From: Ancylomarina subtilis
GTDB taxonomy: Bacteria; Bacteroidota; Bacteroidia; Bacteroidales; Marinifilaceae
Assembly: GCF_004217115.1 (NCBI RefSeq)
Contig: NZ_SHKN01000001.1
Span: 685,781-749,780, forward strand
Reading direction: 5' to 3'
DNA length: 64,000 bases
Positions 17,235 through 26,280 of this stretch are shown piece by piece; within the stretch, counting starts at the first letter, position 1, and the number at the start of each line of letters is the position of its first letter. The notes beneath the pieces were generated by a model. The model searched no databases. It was not told the DNA's origin and saw only the letters and a program-made list of their open reading frames with translations. A program made the position numbers and the translations under genes.

Positions 17235-20200
17235 TTACTTAATAATTAATTTCTTAACTACATGCATATCTCCAATACGAATACGTACTAGATAAAGTCC
17301 AGGTACAGAAGAAACTGATATTACTTTTTCTTGTTCGAACATGCTGCCTTGATAAACAAGACGACCTGTAACATTACAAATTTCTATAATAGCCTCCGCT
17401 TGAGGACGCTCATTAAGATGAATTTTGAATGCACCTCGACAAGGGTTAGGATATAGAGAAACTGCTTGTACAGTAGCATCAATATCTTCAATACCTGTAA
17501 CTAAAGCCTTCACGGTAATTATAACTGTCGTTTCTGACACATCAGTACCATTTGAAACTGTTAGTTGAATCTCAAAATCAGTATCAACATCAACCTCAGG
17601 TGCAATAAAACTAGCCTGTACCTGTGTATTATTTTCAATACTAATTCCATCTTCAGATGTCCATGAGTAAGTCAATGTTACGTTAGCATCAACATCACTA
17701 GAAGCACTTGCATCTAATGTTACAACATCACCCTCGTTGACTGTTTGCGCATCACCTGCGTTAGCAACTGGTGCATGGTTCACTGGAACAACATTCTTTA
17801 CTGTAACAACGACTGTTGATGTTGATGTTAATTCACCATCACTAACCGTTAATTCAAATGTATAATCTTTATCAGCATTTACTGATGGTGCAGTGAAACT
17901 TGGTGCAGATGTATTTGCACCTGTAAGTACAACTCCATCTTCTGATGTCCATGCAAAAGTTAATTCTTGATTGTCAGCATCAGTGGAAGATTTACCATTC
18001 AATGTTACAACATCACCCTCGTTGACTGTTTGCGCATCACCTGCGTTAGCAACTGGTGCATGGTTCACTGGAACAACATTCTTTACTTTAACAACAACTG
18101 TTGATGTTGATGTTAATTCACCATCACTAACCGTTAATTCAAATGTATAATCTTTATCAGCATCTACTGATGGTGCAATGAAACTTGGTGCAGATGTATT
18201 TGCACCTGTAAGTACAACTCCATCTTCAGATGTCCATGCAAAAGTTAATTCTTGATTGTCAGCATCAGTGGAAGATTTACCATTCAATGTTACAACATCA
18301 CCCTCGTTGACTGTTTGCGCATCACCTGCGTCAGCAACTGGAGTTTCATTCTCATTTTCTATTTGAATAAGAATAGTTTGAGTCGAAACACCATTTTTGG
18401 CATCTGTAGCAACTAATTCTATTGAATATTCAGCTTCTTTCTCAAAGTCAAATATTGCATTAGAATAAAGCTCGCTTCCTTCGATGGTAAATAATGCATT
18501 ATCACTAGCTTCAGATAAGCTAAAGGAAATCTCATCACCTTCCTGATCGTTTGCACTGATACTTCCAACAAGTGTTTTAAAAACATTATTCTCTTTAATT
18601 GAAGTCGCAGAAAGAGCAATGTTCTCTGGAACATCATTTACATCTTTTACTGTTATGGTAAAAGTATCTTCCTCGAATAAACCAGCCTTATCCATCACTT
18701 TAGCAGTAATACTATACTCAGCTTTTTCTTCAAAATCAAGAACTCTAGTAGTGTAAAGTGTACCATCATCAATTCTGAAAGTACCTTCAGCATCATCTAA
18801 CAACTCAAAAGTAACATCGTCACCCTTGTCTGGATCGTAAAATAATAACATTCCAACTTCTGAATCAGCTAGTTTGTTTTCATCAATCTCCAAAACTTCG
18901 CCATACATAGAAAAATATGGAGCCTCATTCACATCAACAGCTGTAAAAGTAAGCGTTTGATTAAAAGAGTGTCCACTTTCAACCTCAGTTACTTTAACGA
19001 CTAGATCATAATTGTTGGAGCTATAGCTAGAAACATATATATAACCGTCCAGAATTACTTTATTACCTTCAAGAATAAGTTTGTCTTTTCTACAGGAAAC
19101 TAACTCGTATGTGAAAGTGTTTGCATTTTCATCCTTATCTTCATCCTCTACACTCAAAAGAGCCACTAAATCACCTGAAGATAAATCATCTCCTATTTCC
19201 AGGCCATCAGAGATAAGCTTGGTTGGTAAATCATTGGCATCTGTCACAGTAATTTCAAATTTTTCAGATACAGATAACCCCCCTTTATCAGTAGATTTTA
19301 ATTTTAAGCTATAAGAATCTTTAGCTTCGAAATTAGCATTTTCCAATAAGTAAAGTCCATCACCAAGAATTGAGAACATTGAATTATCCAATAAATCTCC
19401 ATCTAAAGAGTAAGTGAATTTTTCTTCAGACAATAAATCCTCATCAATAGTAGAAATAGTAGCTACTCTAGTATCAACATTAGTATTTTCAACTACATTT
19501 AGAGCGTCTAGATTAATAGATGTAGGAACTTCGTTTACGTCTATAATATTAATGGTGTAGTTACGCGAATCAAGGCCTTCAACATCAAGCTTAATGTTCA
19601 ACATTTTATCAGACTCAAAATCGAAAGAAGATTTTGCAAATAATTGCTTATCCTTAATGTAGAATAGATTATTATTTTCAACATCAGCCTTTAGTGAATA
19701 AACATATTCAGCAACATCAGTATCGGAGCTAAGAACTTGAATATCGGCAATAACAATATTATCACCTGCATTTTCGGCAAATTCATAGTTCGAAAGAATA
19801 ATATCGAAATCTGTTTTAGTTTCAGTATCAAGATTAGCCGTAGCTAAAGACTCAATAGCAGATTCAGAAGCTTTATATCTAACTTGGAAATTATTGTCTC
19901 CATTCAAATAAATGGTCATAGCCGCATAGCAGTCTTTCCATTCTGTTGAATTGTATAAATATTCCATACTTGCGTCAGCACCTACAACGCTTGCTGGCTT
20001 ACCTGAAGCATCTGAAATAGTAACAGCTGGCGCATCCGCTTTAGTCATAGCCGTAATAGTTGCTACTGGACTATCTAAAGAAGCAGTAAATGGTTTTGCT
20101 CGTTCAGCAGCAGAAATCGTATTCCAAACATTTGTTTTATATGCCCAAAAATAATTTTCTGCATTTATGTCAAGTCCTGCAAAAGAACAAGTCACATCAA

Positions 20201-23200
20201 CAGGAACAAGCTTCATGATATCATCCCCATCAATCTTCCAATTGGCACTCAGTACTGCATCAGCTATTACACCTTCAGCTTGACTGTTATCAAAAGAGAA
20301 ATACAAGGAAGCATCTTTCGAAGGTGCCTGTTTTAGACTTACATCCATAATAGAACCTAGAGATCCTTGACCAATAGGAAGAAAAAAGCTTTGATCTGCA
20401 ACAGCAGCCGTAAATTGTTTTACAACTTTAGCATTGTTAAAGGTTTCAACATGCTTAGTTCCGCTTGCAAGCAATTGACAATCTTTTGCAAGTAACAAGT
20501 CACAAGCATCAAGAACTAAATTATTACTTAGTAGATTAAGATTACTTGCTATAGATATGTCATTCTTAACAAGAACATTTGCATCACCTTCACAAGACAA
20601 ATCAAACAGGCTTGCATTAAGATCTAAAGTTTGATCTCCTACGGCATTTAACAACAAAGTACCATCAATCTGAACCAATGCTCCTTTACCTATAGCGTTT
20701 CCTTTGATGAAACTTGAAGTAGAACTAATATCCAAACTTGCTCCATCAACAATCTCTAATTCATTAATATTGAATGTAGATAATGCTGCACTTGTGTTCT
20801 TACACATCACTGTACCTGCAATAATATTTAGTTTGTCAGTTACAGTAAAGTTCTTTGCATTTTCCTGATCATCAGTAATCAAATACACCGTTTCACCTGG
20901 AGTATTTACCGATAAGTTTTTAAATTGCATATCGGCATTAGATGCAGAAGCAGAAATAGTATGCGCAGGATTACCTGCTAAAATATTTACCTGTCCTTGA
21001 ACGCGATCTGCCCATCCAGTAACACTCATTGCAAGATCTCCACTCACATTCATTACAAAGCCTTCGGCCATGGCACCCGTTACACCAGAACTTGAGAACT
21101 TAGCATCTCCAGTAGTGATTACACCAGCATTTAAATGAATGGTTCCCCTTGCCCAAGCGCTGGATGCTTCACGCCCCCAATAGCTCATGCTTAAGTTACC
21201 GCCATTAATATCAACCTGACTGCTTGCAAGCGTATTGAAAGCTCCAGTCACAGCAATATCTCCACCGTTAATAATAACAGTTCCTGCAATATCAATATTT
21301 TCATCAACATTAAATGTAACGCCATCTTCTATTGTAAAGCAAGCATCAGCATCTACTGTTACCGATTTAACATGAGATTCGCTACTCAGTACAGGGTAAT
21401 TTGAATCCCCAGCTTGAATCATAACAGCTGTCGTTTCAGAAGGAAGCTTCCCTTCGTCCCAGTTACCTGCATCCTCCCAGACAGTGGAATTCTTACCTGT
21501 CCACAAACCAGGAACAACTGCATTTGCATCAACATTTACAGTATAGTCTTCAGCAGTACAATACTTCGCACTTCCCCACGACTTTGGCAAGGTTTTTCCA
21601 TATACATAAACCAAGCGCAAAGTAGTCTCACCCATCATTGCATCAGCAGGAACAACAAAACTTTTCGACAAAGAACCAGCATTCGTATAAGAACCAAAAT
21701 CTACAACTTCAGTTTCGCTATCGAACCAACCGTCATGATTCCAGTCAATCCATCCAGCTAAATAGTACTCGTAGTTTCCTCCTGGATCGAAAGACACTGT
21801 CGCCTTATAAGACTGATTCGGTTTTAGATCAGTTGAAATATTTGTGAAATCGTTATATCCAGCGTTTGGACGCTCAGCAGTGTTATTTATGGTATTTAAA
21901 TGGAAAGCCAAAATACATTTCTCAGGACTGGAGATATTGTAAGGCAGATATTCTCCAAATGGAAGTGTATTTGCATCAAACACGGGCACATCACCTTCTG
22001 TGTAATAATCGATAGCATCGCCCTCATTCGTATAAGGATAAATTTTATAGAAATAATGCGTGTCATAATCAAGCTCTGTTGCTACAGCAAACTCTTCAGC
22101 AGGATCGACATACATACAATTCTCACTTTCAACTAAACCATCAACAGGCGCTACAACATTAGCAGCATCGTCTTTTGCCCATTTAATCATATAGCCCCAA
22201 GGCTTTATAGTACTTTTGGAATCCAACCATGACATGGCCTGCCAGGTACTTAGTGATAACTCTTTCGCAAAAAGAGTAACATGTGCATCTGGTTCTCCAA
22301 AAAATGTTTCAAAGCTAAGTTCCTCACCATAAGAAATACCAAATTCATTAATAATATAAGCTCTATATGAATAGGCTGTTCCCTTTTCCAGATCTTTTGC
22401 TTCTATAACAAACTCTGCGGTCGAACTATTGTCTACTAGCTTTATGTCTGCTACTGTAGGTAGAGTGTGTTTCGAAAGAACAATTCCTCTTTCTGTAACA
22501 GCGCCTTTTCCGTCAGAGATAAATTTAGCTTTCAATTTCGCAAAATCGAATCCGCGTTCTGTAAATTCTAAGGTTTTAATTGTTGCTAGACCAGGCTTTA
22601 TCAAAACTGAATAATCCTCAGTCTGTCCATTTTCAGAAGCATAACATGCATCAGTTATATCATTACCTGTATAATCAGAAATCACACGTAAGCGCAACAT
22701 TTTATTTAACTCCGCATCATATGGCACAGTTAGATCAAACTGATTCTCACCTTTGAGATCTTCAAGTTCAATTAACTCCTCACTTACATCAAGAGTGCCA
22801 TCACCATTTTTATCCAAATATACTTTTACTCGTTCAGGATTAGTTCCACCAACGGTAACTTTAGCCTTATATGTCTTACCAGGAATCAAAGTCGTATAAT
22901 GAACTCCAGAGAAATCTTTATAACCACCATCTTGAACAGCAGCACCAGAACTTGAGTTTATCGTATTTAAGGCAAATGCTTTGATACCAATACCGTAGTT
23001 ATTATTTAAATCTGTAGTTTGACCAAAACAAGAAGCCTCTGGTGTACCTGCATACACATTAATTGCTTTATCTTCTACAAATTCCGAATTTCCATTCTCA
23101 TTTGTCGCAGTCAATTTCACATCATAATCTCCCTTAGTTAAATATTTAACAACTGGGTTTTGAGATGTCTCACTTGTTTCATCCTCAAATTCAATATCTG

Positions 23201-25523
23201 TTGTACCAAAATCCCACAACCATGAAGTAGGTGAATAAGTAGAAAGATCGGTAAATTTAACCGCTTGGTTGTTATCACCTAAAACGATCATTGATTTTGA
23301 TGCTGAAAAGCTGGCTTCAGGAGAGCTGGAGCAACCTGTTACAACGTATTCCTTAAACACTGGGCGATGATTGGGAGCACTTACAGTAACAACAAGCTTG
23401 TCTATATTATCAACAGCTGCAAACTTAATTTCAGCTTTACCAGCTACAACATTAGCCTTAGCTAATAGTTTGTCAGCTTGTACCACAGTAACTATAGCAT
23501 CAGGATTGCTAATGTTAGACACTGTAAGCGAAGTCGCACCACACTCAACACTTGATGGTAAATCAGCAGTAAGAACCTGAGGAGCTTGCGTCCACATTTT
23601 CATCGCAGGATCACCAAAAAGATGAAATAGGCGATAGGTATACAATCGGTTCGCCTCACCTGGCGCCCAGGTTTGATCCATACGCATCAGTCCCATATTT
23701 AAGACGTCACCCAGCGAAGTTACCGAATTTTCAAATCCTGATGGACCCGGATTTTCAATACCTGCTCCATTACCAAAAGATGGATTAATACCAGGATTAG
23801 GCCAAATAGCTTCTACCATCCCAAGTGACAAACCATCATTAGGTCCTGATAAAGAATAATATGCAGCTCCAAAAACAGCAACAGCACCACCACCTTTTTG
23901 TCTTAAGAATTTTTCTGCAAAACATTCAGGCAATTGATATTCACCTGTATGGCAGTTAATAGAAAATACTACAGGTAGCTTATTACCATTTTTAAGATCC
24001 CCAATATGATCTGATAAGAACTCAGGATGAGCCCAACCAGTACCACCAGCATAACCATGATCTCTATGGAAAAGATAGAAACGACCATCATTTATGGCTG
24101 TAGCTATATCGTCAGCTCCTCCATCCCAGGCGAAACCATTCTCCCGCAAGAGCTCATCAGGCAGAGCCTCACCATTTGAGAAATAACCATTATCAAAATG
24201 AGTCGGATTATTAGCTGCGTCAGTATAATAGATTCGTTCTACATCATAACCTTGTTCGGTAATGTAATCACGAATATCTTCACTTGTGTGGCAGAAACGA
24301 CGGGCAGCAAAACCATCTGGAGCTTCTCCATCGTATACATCCTGAAATTGAGCACAATTCAACCCTTTTTGGTAAAAGTTTGCATCAACAACAGGATTTT
24401 TCTCATAATTTATGATTTTATCAATAGTAACTTCAGACTGTTCAACTGTAGCAACAGAAATGCGTCCACGAGCAATATCCGGCGTATAATCATCTGCACC
24501 ATCCATACATGAATAGTATAGGTCTGATGCATATATTTCACCTTTTGATGTTTGGAAATTCATTCCAGGAACCTGCTCATTATCACCAATGATCACAAAA
24601 TAACTTGGTTTAGGAACCCATGTATTATACCTCGTATGAATAGCCTCCTTAACCTCATCAGTTGTCCATGAATCTTTAGATACAATTTCTACTTTATAAC
24701 CAAGACTAGCTTTCCATGATGCTAATTTTTTAGCCGCATGATCAAACATAGAATGAGTAATGATGATATAATCTTTAGAAGCATCGTCCCCTTCTGAATC
24801 CATCTTTAGGTTTCTCGTTTCCTTTTGAACAGCCTCTGGGTTAAGAACCATTCTTTTAAGAATATTCAAATCATCTGTCGTGGTATTCACTCGCGTTTTA
24901 TCGATTCCCGTATGAATTTGGTAAACCATTTTTGAATAAACTCGCAAGGTCTTGGTCACTGGGTTAAACTGAACCGGACAAACCTGTACTCGAAGCATTC
25001 GAGCATCCTTCATTATTTGATCAGAAATGATATTAACCACATTATTAGGAAAAAAAGCATCCTTTTCGTACACTGAAGCATCCTTTTCAAATTTTGGTGC
25101 AGGAGCACCCTGTGTATCCATTGGCAATTCCAATGCTGGATAAACATTATATCCAGAATAGTCGATATATTCAGAATCAACAAGTTCAACTGAAGGACGA
25201 ATATTCTTTGATACAGCAATCATATCGTTACGCATTGGTAATGCAGGAGCTCCGACCTGCCCTAGTTTTCCAAATTGTTCAATATGTAAAAAATTATACA
25301 TTTCCCCTTTTTCGGCTTTTTCTGCAAGCATAGCGCCCGGAAATGTATATGAAACTTGCAAATACCCAGCACGCATTGATTCCAATGTTCGACTGGGTTT
25401 AATGGATTGTAGAGCATCAACTGAGCGTTGATTACTTTTGGTAAAAGGCAGAAATTGATTCTGACCAAAAGTAGAGCTACAAAAGATCATAAATAAGATC
25501 CATAAATAGTAATGTTTCTTCAT
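17235..25523 (-). CDS. Giant secreted C25 gingipain-like cysteine protease with T9SS sorting domain
   Basis: 2762 residues. Order of parts: signal peptide (1-20); C25 propeptide (about 55-215); catalytic domain (about 245-650) with His489 in HGYAGG and Cys524 in SINCHTGEY as the likely dyad; an Ig-like domain; a PKD domain (about 738-823); two GEVED-like domains (about 825-975 and 1190-1335); a long beta-strand region (to about 1710); five cadherin-like units (about 1900-2390) with DxNxxP linkers; three PKD repeats of about 95 residues, two nearly identical; and a C-terminal Por secretion domain (about 2680-2762) starting SLYPNP. It should be exported by Sec, then by the type IX system, and anchored or released at the surface. 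It is much longer than P. gingivalis gingipains. Confidence 0.93.
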   Translation of the reverse strand: MKKHYYLWILFMIFCSSTFGQNQFLPFTKSNQRSVDALQSIKPSRTLESMRAGYLQVSYTFPGAMLAEKAEKGEMYNFLHIEQFGKLGQVGAPALPMRNDMIAVSKNIRPSVELVDSEYIDYSGYNVYPALELPMDTQGAPAPKFEKDASVYEKDAFFPNNVVNIISDQIMKDARMLRVQVCPVQFNPVTKTLRVYSKMVYQIHTGIDKTRVNTTTDDLNILKRMVLNPEAVQKETRNLKMDSEGDDASKDYIIITHSMFDHAAKKLASWKASLGYKVEIVSKDSWTTDEVKEAIHTRYNTWVPKPSYFVIIGDNEQVPGMNFQTSKGEIYASDLYYSCMDGADDYTPDIARGRISVATVEQSEVTIDKIINYEKNPVVDANFYQKGLNCAQFQDVYDGEAPDGFAARRFCHTSEDIRDYITEQGYDVERIYYTDAANNPTHFDNGYFSNGEALPDELLRENGFAWDGGADDIATAINDGRFYLFHRDHGYAGGTGWAHPEFLSDHIGDLKNGNKLPVVFSINCHTGEYQLPECFAEKFLRQKGGGAVAVFGAAYYSLSGPNDGLSLGMVEAIWPNPGINPSFGNGAGIENPGPSGFENSVTSLGDVLNMGLMRMDQTWAPGEANRLYTYRLFHLFGDPAMKMWTQAPQVLTADLPSSVECGATSLTVSNISNPDAIVTVVQADKLLAKANVVAGKAEIKFAAVDNIDKLVVTVSAPNHRPVFKEYVVTGCSSSPEASFSASKSMIVLGDNNQAVKFTDLSTYSPTSWLWDFGTTDIEFEDETSETSQNPVVKYLTKGDYDVKLTATNENGNSEFVEDKAINVYAGTPEASCFGQTTDLNNNYGIGIKAFALNTINSSSGAAVQDGGYKDFSGVHYTTLIPGKTYKAKVTVGGTNPERVKVYLDKNGDGTLDVSEELIELEDLKGENQFDLTVPYDAELNKMLRLRVISDYTGNDITDACYASENGQTEDYSVLIKPGLATIKTLEFTERGFDFAKLKAKFISDGKGAVTERGIVLSKHTLPTVADIKLVDNSSTAEFVIEAKDLEKGTAYSYRAYIINEFGISYGEELSFETFFGEPDAHVTLFAKELSLSTWQAMSWLDSKSTIKPWGYMIKWAKDDAANVVAPVDGLVESENCMYVDPAEEFAVATELDYDTHYFYKIYPYTNEGDAIDYYTEGDVPVFDANTLPFGEYLPYNISSPEKCILAFHLNTINNTAERPNAGYNDFTNISTDLKPNQSYKATVSFDPGGNYEYYLAGWIDWNHDGWFDSETEVVDFGSYTNAGSLSKSFVVPADAMMGETTLRLVYVYGKTLPKSWGSAKYCTAEDYTVNVDANAVVPGLWTGKNSTVWEDAGNWDEGKLPSETTAVMIQAGDSNYPVLSSESHVKSVTVDADACFTIEDGVTFNVDENIDIAGTVIINGGDIAVTGAFNTLASSQVDINGGNLSMSYWGREASSAWARGTIHLNAGVITTGDAKFSSSGVTGAMAEGFVMNVSGDLAMSVTGWADRVQGQVNILAGNPAHTISASASNADMQFKNLSVNTPGETVYLITDDQENAKNFTVTDKLNIIAGTVMCKNTSAALSTFNINELEIVDGASLDISSTSSFIKGNAIGKGALVQIDGTLLLNAVGDQTLDLNASLFDLSCEGDANVLVKNDISIASNLNLLSNNLVLDACDLLLAKDCQLLASGTKHVETFNNAKVVKQFTAAVADQSFFLPIGQGSLGSIMDVSLKQAPSKDASLYFSFDNSQAEGVIADAVLSANWKIDGDDIMKLVPVDVTCSFAGLDINAENYFWAYKTNVWNTISAAERAKPFTASLDSPVATITAMTKADAPAVTISDASGKPASVVGADASMEYLYNSTEWKDCYAAMTIYLNGDNNFQVRYKASESAIESLATANLDTETKTDFDIILSNYEFAENAGDNIVIADIQVLSSDTDVAEYVYSLKADVENNNLFYIKDKQLFAKSSFDFESDKMLNIKLDVEGLDSRNYTINIIDVNEVPTSINLDALNVVENTNVDTRVATISTIDEDLLSEEKFTYSLDGDLLDNSMFSILGDGLYLLENANFEAKDSYSLKLKSTDKGGLSVSEKFEITVTDANDLPTKLISDGLEIGDDLSSGDLVALLSVEDEDKDENANTFTYELVSCRKDKLILEGNKVILDGYIYVSSYSSNNYDLVVKVTEVESGHSFNQTLTFTAVDVNEAPYFSMYGEVLEIDENKLADSEVGMLLFYDPDKGDDVTFELLDDAEGTFRIDDGTLYTTRVLDFEEKAEYSITAKVMDKAGLFEEDTFTITVKDVNDVPENIALSATSIKENNVFKTLVGSISANDQEGDEISFSLSEASDNALFTIEGSELYSNAIFDFEKEAEYSIELVATDAKNGVSTQTILIQIENENETPVADAGDAQTVNEGDVVTLNGKSSTDADNQELTFAWTSEDGVVLTGANTSAPSFIAPSVDADKDYTFELTVSDGELTSTSTVVVKVKNVVPVNHAPVANAGDAQTVNEGDVVTLNGKSSTDADNQELTFAWTSEDGVVLTGANTSAPSFTAPSVNADKDYTFELTVSDGELTSTSTVVVTVKNVVPVNHAPVANAGDAQTVNEGDVVTLDASASSDVDANVTLTYSWTSEDGISIENNTQVQASFIAPEVDVDTDFEIQLTVSNGTDVSETTVIITVKALVTGIEDIDATVQAVSLYPNPCRGAFKIHLNERPQAEAIIEICNVTGRLVYQGSMFEQEKVISVSSVPGLYLVRIRIGDMHVVKKLIIK
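17720..18340 (-). repeat. Near-identical 285-bp PKD-encoding tandem repeats
   Basis: Two full units of 95 codons, opening AQTVNEGDVVTLNGKSS, are almost identical at the DNA level, and a third, diverged unit shares only its first part. The low divergence suggests recent duplication or gene conversion, and copy number may vary between strains. Confidence 0.85.
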
Positions 25524-26227
25524 GTAGTTATTTAATTTAATTAGTTAGTCGAGCCAATGGATAATTGAAATCAACACAAACTCCACTAGCGAACATAAAA
25601 AAACGAAATAGATAACACTAAAAAAACATATTAAAAAACATAAAAACAACAAATACAAAAATTAACAAAACATAATACACCGTGTATTACTGAGTGCAGG
25701 CAACCAAAAACCAAGCATGCAGCAGTCTTTAACACTCTATCAGACTCAAACTCATAATTCAATCAAAACAGGCTCTAAGTAATGTGGAATCATTAAAAAC
25801 TACACTCACTGAATACAATGCAAATCCTAAACATTGATCTTCAACCCAATACACTCAAGATCAGACAAACAAGCAAAATAATTGTAATTTACAAACAAAA
25901 TAAATAAAACATAAGCTAGGAAAATACAATAACAACAACAGCGCATCACAACTACATAATTCACAAAACAATACAACCAATAAAGATAAACAGATTAACA
26001 ATTTCAATTAATTATGCGCAAATAGCATTGTAGGTTTATAATCTATCGAAAGGTCTAGTGTTATTCTCATTAAAACTTTCTCTTAAACCTAGGTAGCTAT
26101 AATTAATTAAATGAATAGAGATCTGTTATTCGATTTTCAGAACAAGAGTGTTTCCTTACACATAAAACACAAGCCAAACTAAATGGGCACACATCTAATT
26201 AACATCCCATCCTTTGTTGAAAGTGTA
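25524..26227. promoter_or_regulatory. Gene-free region upstream of the protease with a perfect palindrome
   Basis: About 700 bp of very A-rich sequence with no credible ORF. The only clear structure is TAATACAC (25673-25680) and GTGTATTA (25682-25689), a 17-bp palindrome with a single central base. It is placed about 150 bp before the protease start, where a dimeric regulator could bind. Confidence 0.4.
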
Positions 26228-26265
26228 AAATACCGAGAAGCTATTACTTAGCTATCTCAGTATTT
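26228..26265 (-). terminator. Terminator of the TonB receptor gene
   Basis: AAATAC and GTATTT, then GAGA/TCTC and AGCT/AGCT pair in register with one mismatch. On the minus strand the hairpin follows the stop codon at 26281 and is followed by TTTTAC. Confidence 0.65.
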
Positions 26266-26280
26266 ATTTTATCACAATAT

